DNA from: Candidatus Planktophila sulfonica
GTDB lineage: Bacteria; Actinomycetota; Actinomycetes; Nanopelagicales; Nanopelagicaceae
Reading direction: 5' to 3'
DNA: 64,000 nt
Assembly: GCF_002288065.1 (NCBI RefSeq)
Contig: NZ_CP016773.1
Location: 248,001-312,000, forward strand
A program made the translations under genes and the position numbers. Below are positions 8,721 to 20,083 of the stretch, in pieces. Position 1 is the stretch's first letter, and each line of letters begins with the position of its first letter. Under the pieces are notes generated by a model. It was given only the letters and a program-made list of their open reading frames with translations. It made no database searches and was not told the DNA's origin.

Positions 8721-9509
8721 GTGCGCGCCTTTGTTCGTCTGAGCTCCGAAGGTGAAGGATTCGTCCCACCTAGCGCTAACGACTTCGTCCTCCCTCCAAT
8801 TTTCGAGAATATTTCTTGGTTCACTAAACCAATTCTTCTTGTATTTCTCTCAGTAGTAATCATCTCTGTCTTCTTTATTCTCTCTTCACGCAAGGCTGCT
8901 GTCGTTCCATCGAAGATGCAGTTTGCTGGAGAAAGCGTCTACGGATTTATTCGCGACGGGCTTGCTAAGGATGTTCTTGGCCCAGAGTTCATGCGCTTTG
9001 TTCCGTACCTATTTACCCTCTTCACATTTGTACTTGTAAATAACTTATTCGGAATTGTTCCGCTATTGCAGTTCCCATCTTTCTCTCGCGTTGGTTTCGC
9101 TTACGCGCTCGCGATCATCACCTACTTGGTTTACCACTATGTTGGAATGAAGCGTCAGGGAGTCGGTCACTACCTCAAGGGCATTGCATTTATGCCAGGA
9201 GTGCCAAAGCCAATTTATGTTCTTCTTACACCGATTGAAATCGCAACATTCTTTATCGTGCGTCCATTTACTCTCGGTCTTCGTCTCTTCGCAAATATGT
9301 TTGCGGGACACCTTCTCCTTTTGGTCTTTATCCTCGGTGGAGAGCACCTCTTGCAGGGTGTAATTGGACTCAAGCTCGTGAGCCCATTTGCATTCACAAT
9401 GGGAATCGCGCTTACCTTCTTCGAGTTTATGGTCCAGTGCCTACAGGCATATATCTTTACTCTTCTCACCGCCCTCTATATCGCCGGATCACTCGCCGAC
9501 GAGCACTAA
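8721..9509 (+). CDS. atpB: F0F1 ATP synthase subunit a
   Basis: Membrane subunit forming the proton half-channels. The essential arginine lies in the conserved LGLRLFANMFAGH helix, and the C-terminal helix FEFMVQCLQAYIFTLL is typical. GTG 8721 is preceded by AAGGAGA (8710-8716). TAGTAT at 8703-8708 may be a -10 box, although a start there would give a leader too short for that ribosome-binding site, so a promoter further up the 178-base gap is more likely. It is the first structural gene of the eight-gene operon. Confidence 0.96.
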   Translation: MRAFVRLSSEGEGFVPPSANDFVLPPIFENISWFTKPILLVFLSVVIISVFFILSSRKAAVVPSKMQFAGESVYGFIRDGLAKDVLGPEFMRFVPYLFTLFTFVLVNNLFGIVPLLQFPSFSRVGFAYALAIITYLVYHYVGMKRQGVGHYLKGIAFMPGVPKPIYVLLTPIEIATFFIVRPFTLGLRLFANMFAGHLLLLVFILGGEHLLQGVIGLKLVSPFAFTMGIALTFFEFMVQCLQAYIFTLLTALYIAGSLADEH

Positions 9510-9561
9510 CAACTAACTTTGGGAAGGTAACTTCGCCTCCTCAAGCATGAAAGGTATAAAC

Positions 9562-9765
9562 ATGACAGGCTCACTTAACGTCATCGGTTACGGCATTGCT
9601 GCAATCGGACCTGCAATCGCAACAGGCATGATCTTCGCCGCATACATCAGCGGAGTTGCTCGTCAGCCAGAGTCACGCAGCGTCCTTCAGCCAATTGCGT
9701 TCCTTGGTTTCGCGATGGCAGAAGCTCTCGCACTCTTCGGCCTCGTACTCGCATTCGTTCTCTAA
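9562..9765 (+). CDS. atpE: F0F1 ATP synthase subunit c
   Basis: The proteolipid that builds the rotating ring. It has two helices with the glycine-rich [14 protein letters not shown] in the first, the polar RQP loop at 34-36 and the proton-carrying E54 in [11 protein letters not shown]. The residue after E54 is Ala rather than Ser/Thr, which favours H+ over Na+. ATG 9562 is chosen because GAAAGG (9549-9554) has good spacing; an upstream in-frame ATG at 9547 would add five residues without a good site. At 67 residues it is at the short end of the family. Confidence 0.95.
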   Translation: MTGSLNVIGYGIAAIGPAIATGMIFAAYISGVARQPESRSVLQPIAFLGFAMAEALALFGLVLAFVL

Positions 9766-9800
9766 TCGATTACCTCTACACACCAATATTGGTAACGATT
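9764..9800 (+). promoter_or_regulatory. Intercistronic hairpin after atpE
   Basis: AATCGATTACC (9764-9774) pairs with GGTAACGATT (9791-9800), leaving one bulged A and a 16-base loop. It begins in the atpE stop codon and ends just before the atpF ribosome-binding site AAGGAG. There is no T-tract, so it is more likely an mRNA stabiliser or processing signal than a terminator. Confidence 0.6.
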
Positions 9801-9812
9801 TAAGGAGAAATG

Positions 9813-10349
9813 ATGCAACGAATTAATATTTTGTCAGGCGAAGGGAGCTTGAATCCGCTCATCCCTCACACAGCTGAGATTGTCGTCGGATTTATCGCTT
9901 TCACACTTCTCTTCCTTGTCCTCAAGAGCAAAGTCGTGCCTATGTTTGAAAAGGCATATGCAGCACGCACTGAAGCTATCGAGGGTGGAATCGAACGTGC
10001 TGAAAAGGCGCAGCTCGAAGCACAACGTGCACTTGTTCAGTACAACGAACAACTTTCGTCAGCACAGGGTGAAGCATCAAAGCTTCGTGAAGATGCTCGC
10101 ATTCAAGGCGCAGCAATTCTCGAAGAACTTCGCACAAAGGCTCAAGAAGAAGCAGCTCGCATCACAGCAGCAGCTCACGCATCTATCGAGGCAGAACGTC
10201 AGCAGGCAATCACTTCACTTCGTAACGAAGTTGGTGCACTTGCAGTTGAACTCGCTTCAAAGATTGTCGGAGAAGCACTTGATGACCAGGCCCGTCAATC
10301 ACGGATCGTGGACCGCTTCATCGAAGATCTCGAAAAGTCCAAGAAGTAA
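9813..10349 (+). CDS. atpF: F0F1 ATP synthase subunit b
   Basis: Peripheral stalk subunit. One N-terminal transmembrane helix (about residues 20-40, VGFIAFTLLFLVL) is followed by a long Ala/Glu/Gln-rich coiled coil to the C-terminus. The length of 178 is normal. Two adjacent ATGs exist (9810 and 9813); the second has better spacing from AAGGAG at 9802-9807. The pair b and delta form the stator that holds the alpha/beta head. Confidence 0.95.
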   Translation: MQRINILSGEGSLNPLIPHTAEIVVGFIAFTLLFLVLKSKVVPMFEKAYAARTEAIEGGIERAEKAQLEAQRALVQYNEQLSSAQGEASKLREDARIQGAAILEELRTKAQEEAARITAAAHASIEAERQQAITSLRNEVGALAVELASKIVGEALDDQARQSRIVDRFIEDLEKSKK

Positions 10350-10376
10350 CCGAAGTAAGCAAACAGAAAGAAGAGA

Positions 10377-11210
10377 ATGAGAATCCATCTCGGAGGCAGT
10401 AGCCGTCAGTCACTCGTGGCTGCACGCGCGAAGCTCGATGCTGCCGTAAAGGGCGCAACCGCTGCATCTGCAACTGAGCTCTCATCTCAACTCTTCTTCG
10501 CAGCAGACGTTCTTTCAAAGAACACTTCAATCCGCCGCGCCTTTGCCGATCCTTCACGCGATGCAGCCTCAAAGGGCGCACTCGTTAAGGATCTCTTCGG
10601 AAAGACTCTCGCAGCTACAGCGCTAGAAATACTCACAGATGTCTCAACACTTCGTTGGTCATCTGCAGGAGACCTAGTCCATGTGCTCGAGCAGCTGGCG
10701 ATCGAAGCTGAAGCATCTTCTGCAAATATCAACAATGAACTCGATCGCGTAGAAGATGAACTCTTCGAAACATCACAGCTCGTTGTCGATAACTTTGAAT
10801 TACGTAAAGCACTTGTCGGAGCCGGTACACCAGAGGCTAAAGCAGCTCTCATTACCGAAGTTCTTTCAAAGAAGGCATCTGCATCAACTGTGAAGCTTGC
10901 AGTTGCTCTCGTCGGAAGCCTTCGCGGACGTAGCATTGAAGCGGCATTTGCTGACTATCTCTTTGGTCTAGCTAACCGTCGCAATCGTTTAATCGCGGTA
11001 ATTCGCGTGGCATCAGAAATTACAGATGCTCAGAAGTCTCGTCTTGCAACTGCGATTGAAAAGCAGGTTGGTCAGCCAATCCGCGTCAATATCGAAGTTG
11101 AGCCAACGCTCCTCGGTGGAGTTTCGGTCAAGTTTGCAGATGAACTCGTAGATGGAAGCGTTTCAAATCGACTTGCAAGTGCCGGACGCGCACTTGCTGG
11201 AAACAAATAA
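10377..11210 (+). CDS. atpH: F0F1 ATP synthase subunit delta (long actinobacterial form)
   Basis: Stator subunit linking the peripheral stalk to F1. The C-terminal half carries the usual delta signature ([21 protein letters not shown] ... DGSVSNRL). The protein has 277 residues against about 177 in E. coli, owing to extra N-terminal sequence, as seen in high-GC Gram-positives. It lies between atpF and atpA, with a purine-rich GAAAGAAGAG site before ATG 10377. Confidence 0.93.
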   Translation: MRIHLGGSSRQSLVAARAKLDAAVKGATAASATELSSQLFFAADVLSKNTSIRRAFADPSRDAASKGALVKDLFGKTLAATALEILTDVSTLRWSSAGDLVHVLEQLAIEAEASSANINNELDRVEDELFETSQLVVDNFELRKALVGAGTPEAKAALITEVLSKKASASTVKLAVALVGSLRGRSIEAAFADYLFGLANRRNRLIAVIRVASEITDAQKSRLATAIEKQVGQPIRVNIEVEPTLLGGVSVKFADELVDGSVSNRLASAGRALAGNK

Positions 11211-11221
11211 AGGGGAAACTC

Positions 11222-12862
11222 ATGGCAGAGCTCAAGATCCAACCGAATGAAATTCGGGATGCCTTAGCGAACTTCGTTAAGTCATACGATCCAGGCACAG
11301 CGGCTCGTGATGAAGTCGGAACAGTTAGCCAGGCAGGCGATGGAATCGCTCGCGTTGAAGGTCTTCCTTCAACAATGGCAAACGAACTTCTTCAGTTCGA
11401 GAACGGAACACTAGGTCTTGCACTCAACCTCGACGTGCGCGAAATCGGTGTTGTTATCTTGGGCGATTACGCAGGCATTGAAGAAGGAACATCTGTACGT
11501 CGTACAGGTGAAGTTCTCTCAGTTCCTGTCGGCGACGGATTCCTCGGTCGCGTTGTTGACCCACTTGGTCGACCAATCGATGGCAAGGGCGACATCACCC
11601 CAGATGCACGTCGTGCTCTAGAACTTCAGGCTCCTTCAGTAGTACAGCGTCAACCTGTTAAGGAACCAATGGCTACAGGTATCAAGGCAATCGATGCGAT
11701 GACAGCGATCGGTCGCGGTCAGCGTCAGTTGATCATTGGTGACCGTCAGACTGGTAAGACAGCAGTTGCTATCGACACAATTATTAACCAGCGCGAAAAC
11801 TGGCTATCAGGCGATAAGAAGAAGCAGGTTAAGTGCATCTACGTCGCTATTGGTCAGAAGGGTTCAACAATCGCATCTGTTAAGGGTGCTCTTGAAGAAG
11901 CTGGCGCAATGGAATACACAACAATCGTTGCATCTCCTGCATCAGATCCAGCAGGCTTTAAGTACCTCGCTCCATACACCGGTTCTGCAATTGGTCAGCA
12001 CTGGATGTACAACGGCGAGCACGTTCTTATCGTCTTTGATGATCTCTCGAAGCAGGCTGAGGCATACCGTTCAGTCTCACTTCTTCTTCGTCGTCCACCA
12101 GGCCGCGAAGCGTACCCAGGAGACGTTTTCTACTTACACTCACGTCTTCTCGAGCGCTGCGCAAAGCTCTCTGATGAATTGGGCGGCGGTTCAATGACGG
12201 GCTTGCCAATCATTGAAACAAAGGGAAATGACGTTTCAGCGTTTATTCCTACAAACGTAATTTCAATTACTGACGGTCAGTGCTTCCTTGAAACAGATCT
12301 CTTTAACGCAGGCGTTCGCCCAGCAATTAACGTAGGTATCTCTGTTTCACGTGTTGGTAGCTCTGCGCAGACAAAGGCGATGAAGAAGATTGCAGGACGT
12401 CTTCGTCTTGACCTCGCTCAGTACCGCGAACTCGAAGCATTCGCTGCTTTCGGTTCAGATCTTGATGCTGCATCAAAGGCTCAGCTCGAGCGCGGTGCGC
12501 GAATGGTTGAACTCCTTAAGCAGGGTCAGTACTCACCTTATTCAGTAGAACGTCAGGTTGTTTCAATCTGGGCAGGTACAACAGGCAAGCTCGATGATGT
12601 TGCTGTTGCTGATATCCGCCGCTTCGAATCTGAACTTCTCGACTTCATTGCTCGCGAACGTAAGGACATCTTCACAGTGATCTCAGAGACTAAGCAGCTC
12701 GAAGATGACACTGTTGCAAAGATGGAGACAGCAGTTGCTGACTTCAAGAAGCAGTTCAAGCCATCTGTTGCTGCAGCTGTTAACGAGGCGCCTGCACAGG
12801 CTCTCGAAGGCGAAGGCGCAGAAGCAATTACAAAGCACGTCCCACCGGCGGTGAAGAAGTAA
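11222..12862 (+). CDS. atpA: F0F1 ATP synthase subunit alpha
   Basis: Regulatory nucleotide-binding subunit of F1. Walker A is GDRQTGKT at residues 173-180. The [20 protein letters not shown] segment and the [11 protein letters not shown] arginine-finger region are intact. The length of 546 is normal for actinobacteria, with a variable Ala-rich tail. GGGGAAA before ATG 11222 provides the ribosome-binding site. Confidence 0.98.
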   Translation: MAELKIQPNEIRDALANFVKSYDPGTAARDEVGTVSQAGDGIARVEGLPSTMANELLQFENGTLGLALNLDVREIGVVILGDYAGIEEGTSVRRTGEVLSVPVGDGFLGRVVDPLGRPIDGKGDITPDARRALELQAPSVVQRQPVKEPMATGIKAIDAMTAIGRGQRQLIIGDRQTGKTAVAIDTIINQRENWLSGDKKKQVKCIYVAIGQKGSTIASVKGALEEAGAMEYTTIVASPASDPAGFKYLAPYTGSAIGQHWMYNGEHVLIVFDDLSKQAEAYRSVSLLLRRPPGREAYPGDVFYLHSRLLERCAKLSDELGGGSMTGLPIIETKGNDVSAFIPTNVISITDGQCFLETDLFNAGVRPAINVGISVSRVGSSAQTKAMKKIAGRLRLDLAQYRELEAFAAFGSDLDAASKAQLERGARMVELLKQGQYSPYSVERQVVSIWAGTTGKLDDVAVADIRRFESELLDFIARERKDIFTVISETKQLEDDTVAKMETAVADFKKQFKPSVAAAVNEAPAQALEGEGAEAITKHVPPAVKK

Positions 12863-12865
12863 CTC

Positions 12866-15195
<2,330 letters not shown>

Positions 15196-15197
15196 AA

Positions 15198-15449
15198 ATG
15201 GCTCTTAACGTCGCACTAGTATCGCCAACACAACAGGTGTGGTCAGGCGAGGCAACTTTTGTCTCTGCTCGCACCACTGAAGGTGATCTTGGAGTTCTTC
15301 CAGGTCACTCACCTTTGTTTGGCGTACTAGTCGACGGAGCTGTAAGCATCAAAGGCACCGACGGAACAACACAGGAATTCCAAGTTCGCGGAGGCTTCTT
15401 ATCTGTCTCTAACGACCGCGTTTCGATTCTTACTGAATCAGTCGGCTAG
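15198..15449 (+). CDS. atpC: F0F1 ATP synthase subunit epsilon, short form
   Basis: The 83 residues cover only the N-terminal beta-sandwich (VSPTQQVWSGEATFVSARTTEGDLGVLPGHSPL). The C-terminal two-helix domain that inhibits ATP hydrolysis in E. coli (138 residues) is absent. The stop TAG at 15447-15449 touches the murA stop on the other strand, so there is no frameshifted remainder. The enzyme should therefore lack epsilon-type inhibition. Confidence 0.93.
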   Translation: MALNVALVSPTQQVWSGEATFVSARTTEGDLGVLPGHSPLFGVLVDGAVSIKGTDGTTQEFQVRGGFLSVSNDRVSILTESVG

Positions 15450-16715
15450 TTATTCTCTAGAAACTTTTGCGCCGAGGCTCACTAATTGCTCGGCGAAGTT
15501 CGGATAGCCACGATCGATATGGAATGCGCCATCTACGGTTGTTTCACCGTCGGATACGAGCGCTGCTAATACAAGACCAGCACCGGCACGGATATCAGTT
15601 GCCTCAACTGGAGCTCCAGATAGCTGTGGAATACCGTCAATAGAGGCGTGGTGGCCGTCTACGGTGATCTGAGCGCCAAGGCGCATGAGTTCATTGACAA
15701 ACATAAAGCGTGATTCAAAGACGTTTTCAGTGACGATTGAGTGGCCATCTGCAACAGCATTCATGCCGATGATGAATGGAAGTAAGTCGGTAGCAAATCC
15801 TGGGTAGGGAAGTGTTGCAACATCGATAGCGCGTGGGCGCTGATTCATTTGTACGCGAATTCCATCTTGTGTTGATGTAACTATTGCACCGGCGTGAGTA
15901 AGTTTTTCGAGCATGACTTCCATGTGGTCGGCGCGCCCACCGTGGATGGTGATATCGCCTTGTGTCATGGCTGCTGCAAATGCCCATGTTCCGGCGATGA
16001 TGCGGTCGGTAATAGTGGTGTGATCAGTTGGCTTTAACTCTTTAACACCAGTGATGGTGATGAGCGGTGAACCAAGTCCATCAATCTGTGCGCCCATTCC
16101 AATAAGGAATTCACCAAGGTCGACAAGATCTGGTTCGCGCGCTGCGTTATCAATTGTTGTCACACCTTGAGCAAGAACTGCAGCTGTCATCAAGTTCTCG
16201 GTTGCACCCACTGATGGGAAATCTAGTTCTATTGCTGTTCCGGTTAAGCCGTTAGGCGCTTCGGCGATGACGTAACCATGTTCAACGTGCGCAGTGGCTC
16301 CGAGTGATTCAAGGCCCTTGATATGAAAATCTAATCCGCGAGAGCCAATTGCATCTCCACCAGGGAGCGCGACTTCTGCTTTTCCAACGCGTGCAACGAG
16401 TGGACCAAGTACGTTGATTGATGCGCGCATCTTGCGAACGAGATCGTAATCAGCGCGGTGGAGGGGAGCAGCAGGAACTTCGATCGTGACGACAGAACCT
16501 TCATGTTTGACGGTGCAACCAAGACGAGTAAGAAGGTCGGCCATGATGTCGACATCTGCAATATCTGGAACATTGTGGATAGTTGTTGTGCCAACCGCCA
16601 GAAGGGATGCTGCCATCAGTTTCAGGACTGAATTCTTAGCGCCGGTAACCGTTACTTCGCCCTCAAGACGGCAGCCCCCGGTGATCCGGAAGCGGTCGAG
16701 CGACGAAGATGCCAT
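15450..16715 (-). CDS. murA: UDP-N-acetylglucosamine 1-carboxyvinyltransferase (Asp-type active site)
   Basis: Commits UDP-GlcNAc to peptidoglycan by adding enolpyruvate from PEP. The K-N pair of [12 protein letters not shown] (27-28) and the whole two-domain fold are present in 421 residues. The catalytic loop reads [11 protein letters not shown], with Asp121 where most bacteria have Cys; Mycobacterium MurA has the same change and is fosfomycin resistant. The start is fixed by a -10 TAGACT 6 bases upstream. The gene ends directly against atpC. Confidence 0.96.
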   Translation of the reverse strand: MASSSLDRFRITGGCRLEGEVTVTGAKNSVLKLMAASLLAVGTTTIHNVPDIADVDIMADLLTRLGCTVKHEGSVVTIEVPAAPLHRADYDLVRKMRASINVLGPLVARVGKAEVALPGGDAIGSRGLDFHIKGLESLGATAHVEHGYVIAEAPNGLTGTAIELDFPSVGATENLMTAAVLAQGVTTIDNAAREPDLVDLGEFLIGMGAQIDGLGSPLITITGVKELKPTDHTTITDRIIAGTWAFAAAMTQGDITIHGGRADHMEVMLEKLTHAGAIVTSTQDGIRVQMNQRPRAIDVATLPYPGFATDLLPFIIGMNAVADGHSIVTENVFESRFMFVNELMRLGAQITVDGHHASIDGIPQLSGAPVEATDIRAGAGLVLAALVSDGETTVDGAFHIDRGYPNFAEQLVSLGAKVSRE

Positions 16716-16721
16716 ATCCGA

Positions 16722-16737
16722 AGTCTACTTATAGGCT
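16722..16737. promoter_or_regulatory. Back-to-back leaderless promoters of murA and the pduO-type gene
   Basis: On the minus strand TAGACT (16722-16727) is 6 bases from the murA ATG. On the plus strand TAGGCT (16732-16737) is 6 bases from ATG 16744. Only 28 bases separate the two start codons, and the two -10 boxes are 4 bases apart. Confidence 0.65.
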
Positions 16738-16743
16738 ACGGAC

Positions 16744-17316
16744 ATGGTTAATTTAACGCGTATTTACACAAAGACAGGCGATGACGGAACTACATCTCTT
16801 GGAGATATGAGCCGTACTTCAAAGAATGACCCTCGTCTTGAAGCATATGCAACAGTTGATGAAGCGAACTCCACCATTGGTGTTGTTCTTGCAACTGATG
16901 AATTAACCGATGAAGTTCGCGCCCTCTTGGTGCGCATTCAAAATGACCTCTTCGATGTGGGCGCTGACCTCTGCACCCCAGTAGTTGATTCACCTGCATT
17001 TGAGCCACTTCGCGTACTCGAATCGCAGGTTGTCTACCTTGAAGAGCAGATCGATCACTTTAATAAGGATCTTGAAGCACTTCGCTCATTCGTACTTCCA
17101 TCAGGCACACCAGCTGCTGCCCACCTTCACGTGGCTCGCACAGTTGTTCGTCGCGCAGAGCGCCGCACATGGGCTGCTATTCACGCATTTGGTGGCGGCG
17201 TAAACCCACTGACAGCCAAGTACCTCAACCGTTGTTCAGATCTACTCTTTGTTCTTGCTCGCGTTGCCAATAAGAAGATTGGCGATCAGCTCTGGGTTCC
17301 TGGAGCTAATCGTTAA
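16744..17316 (+). CDS. PduO-type cob(I)alamin adenosyltransferase
   Basis: Transfers the adenosyl group of ATP to cob(I)alamin to make coenzyme B12. The N-terminal ATP-binding signature TRIYTKTGDDGTTSLGD (about residues 4-20) and the C-terminal RRAERRTWA segment identify the PduO family. At 190 residues it is a single-domain form. It implies that an adenosylcobalamin enzyme exists elsewhere in the genome. The gene ends abutting the next one on the opposite strand. Confidence 0.93.
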   Translation: MVNLTRIYTKTGDDGTTSLGDMSRTSKNDPRLEAYATVDEANSTIGVVLATDELTDEVRALLVRIQNDLFDVGADLCTPVVDSPAFEPLRVLESQVVYLEEQIDHFNKDLEALRSFVLPSGTPAAAHLHVARTVVRRAERRTWAAIHAFGGGVNPLTAKYLNRCSDLLFVLARVANKKIGDQLWVPGANR

Positions 17317-17640
17317 CTAGAAGCTTTTGAGATGAGCGCGAGCAGCGCTCTCTTCTTCAGGAAATACAAAGATGCGTGGCCCAACTTTTGTCTGCGTCAG
17401 CGTTGCCTTAATACCTACGGCAATTAATCTCTGTCGCAGAATCTCACCTTCGATGTGATTGGAAGGTTGTGCAACCGCGACCAAAGTTCCGTATTCATCT
17501 TCATCGCCTGCAATTGGTTTGCGCGCAATAAGTGATGAACCTTTTGCTGAAGTCCACTTAAGAATGAGGATGAGGAAAAATACGACAGGAAATCCTGCCA
17601 AGCTCATGAGGAAGAGTTTGTTATCGACTCCACCCAGCAT
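17317..17640 (-). CDS. Small membrane-anchored protein, possible DUF2007-like domain
   Basis: A 107-residue protein with one N-terminal transmembrane helix (about residues 9-28). The cytoplasmic part, with LVAVAQPSNHIEGEILRQRL followed by KVGPRIFVFPEEES, resembles the DUF2007 putative signal-transducing fold, though this could not be searched. Its ATG overlaps the stop of the upstream minus-strand gene (TAATG), so the two are co-translated. Function unknown. Confidence 0.6.
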   Translation of the reverse strand: MLGGVDNKLFLMSLAGFPVVFFLILILKWTSAKGSSLIARKPIAGDEDEYGTLVAVAQPSNHIEGEILRQRLIAVGIKATLTQTKVGPRIFVFPEEESAARAHLKSF

Positions 17641-18413
17641 TAGCTACCGACCTTGGTAAATGTGACTGTCTGAGTTCCTTCAGGTTTTGCTTCCTGATGG
17701 CAGACCACTTCAATACTCGAAACGTACTCAAGGGATGAAAGCGGTTCGGGGGAGATAAGAAGAATCGTCTTCAATTCACGCGCAACGCTGGCGCCAGAAA
17801 TAGTGCGCAGGTTGCCGATGAGATCTCTATTTTGCGCATAAACCTTTGAATTTACTTCCCACCAGACGCATCCTTGTTCAGAGGCAACCTGCACTGCGCC
17901 ACAGATAAATGTGCGGCAGGCAGCTACTTGGGAAGCCAAGTTGCCCTTGGCAGAGATAACGCCGACAAGTTCTTTACTCGTAGGAATCTTTGCGTAGATT
18001 CCTGATTCATATTCAAAACCAACTGGTGGCCACTTTGGCTTTGGTGACGGAGTTACCTTCACCTTCTTACGTGGCTTTGGCTTTGGTTTCGGCTTTGGCT
18101 TTACCGAAGCTTTTGCTGTCGGTGCCGCAGTTGAAGTCGATGTGGAACTCGCTGTTGGTTTTGCAGTGGCCTTCGCTGTTGGTTTTGCAGTGGCCTTAGC
18201 AGTTGGTTTCGCAGTGGCCTTAGCAGTTGGCTTCGCTGTCGCCTTAGCAGTCGGCTTCGCTGTCGCCTTAACCGTTGCTTTCGCTGTCGCCTTCGCTGTC
18301 ACCTTTGTTGTGGGCGTTGGCGTCGGCTTCTTTGTTGCAGCGATAGCCGAGCTTCCTGAAACTGTGAGAACGAGAGCCAGGAGAATCGCGAGATTGCTTA
18401 GTCGCGCTCCCAC
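17640..18413 (-). CDS. Secreted or cell-surface protein with Lys/Ala/Thr/Pro repeats
   Basis: With the GTG start at 18413 the protein begins MGARLSN followed by a hydrophobic stretch and AIA-A, a good signal peptide. Residues about 27-90 are tandem KATAKPTA octapeptides, then a KPKPKPKPRKK basic proline-rich segment. The C-terminal domain of about 120 residues has four cysteines (CRTFIC, GCVWWE, VVCHQE) and no fold I recognise. The frame is open to 18491 with another ATG at 18455, but those starts overlap the upstream permease gene much more. The repeat part could span the cell wall. Confidence 0.6.
   Translation of the reverse strand: MGARLSNLAILLALVLTVSGSSAIAATKKPTPTPTTKVTAKATAKATVKATAKPTAKATAKPTAKATAKPTAKATAKPTAKATAKPTASSTSTSTAAPTAKASVKPKPKPKPKPRKKVKVTPSPKPKWPPVGFEYESGIYAKIPTSKELVGVISAKGNLASQVAACRTFICGAVQVASEQGCVWWEVNSKVYAQNRDLIGNLRTISGASVARELKTILLISPEPLSSLEYVSSIEVVCHQEAKPEGTQTVTFTKVGS
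18151..18294 (-). repeat. Six tandem 24-bp units encoding KATAKPTA
   Basis: Six consecutive 24-base units occur at 18151, 18175, 18199, 18223, 18247 and 18271; the last is the most diverged. They differ mainly at third codon positions, so the amino-acid repeat is conserved more than the DNA. This is an in-frame coding repeat, not a CRISPR. Confidence 0.85.
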
Positions 18414-19189
18414 TTGAAGCTTCGAACTGCCCAGATAATTCCGACTACGAGCCATGCCGTAATAATGGCAAAGGTACGGCCAGTTTCCCAATTGCCGGCT
18501 ACTTCACGCGTAGCAAAAGAGTCAGGAAGGAAGATTGAGCGAGCTCCTTGTGTCATCCACTTCAGAGGGAATATCGCTGCCACTTGCTGCATCCATTGTG
18601 GAAGATCTGTGAAGATAAAGAAGACACCGCTAAAGAATTGAAGAACGATGACAACAGGTGAAACAACTGCCGATGCCCCACGTCCACTCTTTGGAACATT
18701 AGAGAATGCAATTCCAAGAACTGTTGAACATGCGCTGCCAAGAACAAGGAGTACAACAAGTAGCAACCACTTATCGGCACCAGTTGGGAGATTGACTCCG
18801 AAGAATGCAACGCCTGCTGCGAGAAGTAAGAAGACTTGAATCAACATGCTCAGCGTTACAAGTATTGCCTTACCGATGAAGTAGCTGCTTGCCGGCATTG
18901 GAGTTCCGCGTAAACGCTTTAGAGTGCCGAATTCGCGTTCCATGGGAATCATGATGGCTAGCTGCTGGAAGCCAGTATTAACAAGGCCTGAAGCAATCAT
19001 TCCGGCGACGAAGTACTGGCTAAATGTGACGCCTTCAGCAATCGAATTTGAAAAGACGGAGCCAAAGATTGCCAGCAAGATAAGCGGGAAGAGCATGGTG
19101 AAGACGACGGATTCGCGTTGGCGCATAAATTGTTTGATCTCAAGGCCGCCACGTTGGATACCAATCGAGAGCGCAGTTGGCTTACTCAT
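18398..19189 (-). CDS. ABC-2 type transporter permease
   Basis: Membrane half of an exporter. Six hydrophobic segments are visible, with the ABC-2 layout: an N-terminal cytoplasmic arm, then VVFTMLFPLILLAIFGSVF, and a late VSPVVIVLQFFSGVFF segment. ATG 19189 is used because TTGGAGG lies 6 bases upstream. It overlaps the end of the ATPase gene by 8 bases, so the two proteins form one complex. The substrate is unknown; drugs or lipids are usual for this family. Confidence 0.88.
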   Translation of the reverse strand: MSKPTALSIGIQRGGLEIKQFMRQRESVVFTMLFPLILLAIFGSVFSNSIAEGVTFSQYFVAGMIASGLVNTGFQQLAIMIPMEREFGTLKRLRGTPMPASSYFIGKAILVTLSMLIQVFLLLAAGVAFFGVNLPTGADKWLLLVVLLVLGSACSTVLGIAFSNVPKSGRGASAVVSPVVIVLQFFSGVFFIFTDLPQWMQQVAAIFPLKWMTQGARSIFLPDSFATREVAGNWETGRTFAIITAWLVVGIIWAVRSFKWERD

Positions 19190-20036
19190 GGGTGCCTCCA
19201 ATCATTTCGAGGTAGATATCTTCAAGGGATGCTCGCTTTACATTGAGCTCTGGAACTTCTCCACCGAATTGTGACGAAAGCTGATTCACGAGTTGTGTTG
19301 GGTTTGCTGACTTCTCGCTGCGAAGCTCTGAACCATCGCGCCATGAGACCGTTGCGAGAGAAGTGGCACGACCACCAAGGAGCGCCGGAGTTGAGACTTC
19401 AATAATCTTTCCGCGATTGATAACTGCGACTCGATCAGCAAGTGCTTCAGCTTCATCGAGATAATGGGTGGTCAGAAGAATTGTTGCGCCTTCATCACGA
19501 AGTTTGCGAATCAACTGCCAAAATGCGCGACGCGCTTCTGGATCAAAACCTGTAGTTGGTTCATCAAGAAAGATGAGTTCGGGGCTACCGATAATTCCGA
19601 GCGCAACATCGAGTCGGCGACGTTGCCCGCCTGAAAGTGTGCGACCTAATGCATCTGCTTTCTCAGTTAACCCAACTAACTCAATGACTTCTCGTGCATC
19701 TTTTGGATTCTCGTAATACTTTGCAAAGTGCGAGACAGATTCGTAGACAGTTAAATCACCAGCATCAGCAGTAGATTGCAGAACGATTCCAATGCGATCA
19801 CGCCAAGCTTGACCAGCGCGCCCCTTTGTCGATGGATCAAAGCCCAGTACCTGAACCTCACCTGAATCTCGGTCGCGGAAGCCTTCGAGAATTTCAACTG
19901 TGGTGGTCTTGCCGGCGCCGTTGGGGCCAAGGAGTGCAAAGATTTCGCCCTGTTTGATATCGAGATCGAGGCCATCGACTGCCTGGTTGGCTCCGTAGCT
20001 CTTGCGAAGCCCCGAAACGCTGATGACTGTGCTCAT
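19182..20036 (-). CDS. ABC transporter ATP-binding protein (DrrA-like)
   Basis: ATPase partner of the ABC-2 permease. Walker A is GPNGAGKTT, the Q-loop region gives VLQSTADAGD, the signature is LSGGQRRRLD and Walker B is LIFLDEPTTGFD, followed by the H-loop TTHYLDEAEAL. The C-terminal extension of about 70 residues is typical of DrrA/NatA-type exporters. The start is supported by a -10-like CAAGAT 6 bases upstream on the minus strand. Confidence 0.92.
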   Translation of the reverse strand: MSTVISVSGLRKSYGANQAVDGLDLDIKQGEIFALLGPNGAGKTTTVEILEGFRDRDSGEVQVLGFDPSTKGRAGQAWRDRIGIVLQSTADAGDLTVYESVSHFAKYYENPKDAREVIELVGLTEKADALGRTLSGGQRRRLDVALGIIGSPELIFLDEPTTGFDPEARRAFWQLIRKLRDEGATILLTTHYLDEAEALADRVAVINRGKIIEVSTPALLGGRATSLATVSWRDGSELRSEKSANPTQLVNQLSSQFGGEVPELNVKRASLEDIYLEMIGGTHE

Positions 20037-20042
20037 ACGGCT

Positions 20043-20077
20043 ATCTTGTCACTGAGTCGGTAAAAGTGCGAGAAAAT
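20043..20077. promoter_or_regulatory. Divergent leaderless promoters (ABC ATPase and CxxC protein)
   Basis: Minus-strand CAAGAT (20043-20048) is 6 bases from the start at 20036. Plus-strand GAAAAT (20072-20077) is 6 bases from ATG 20084. Both keep the A at position 2 and T at position 6 of the -10 consensus. Confidence 0.45.
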
Positions 20078-20083
20078 AGCGCC

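Noticed and set aside
18151-18294. Regular 24-bp repeats that could be read as a CRISPR
   Set aside because: The units are adjacent with no spacers and keep the reading frame of a Lys/Ala/Thr/Pro-rich protein; no cas genes exist nearby.
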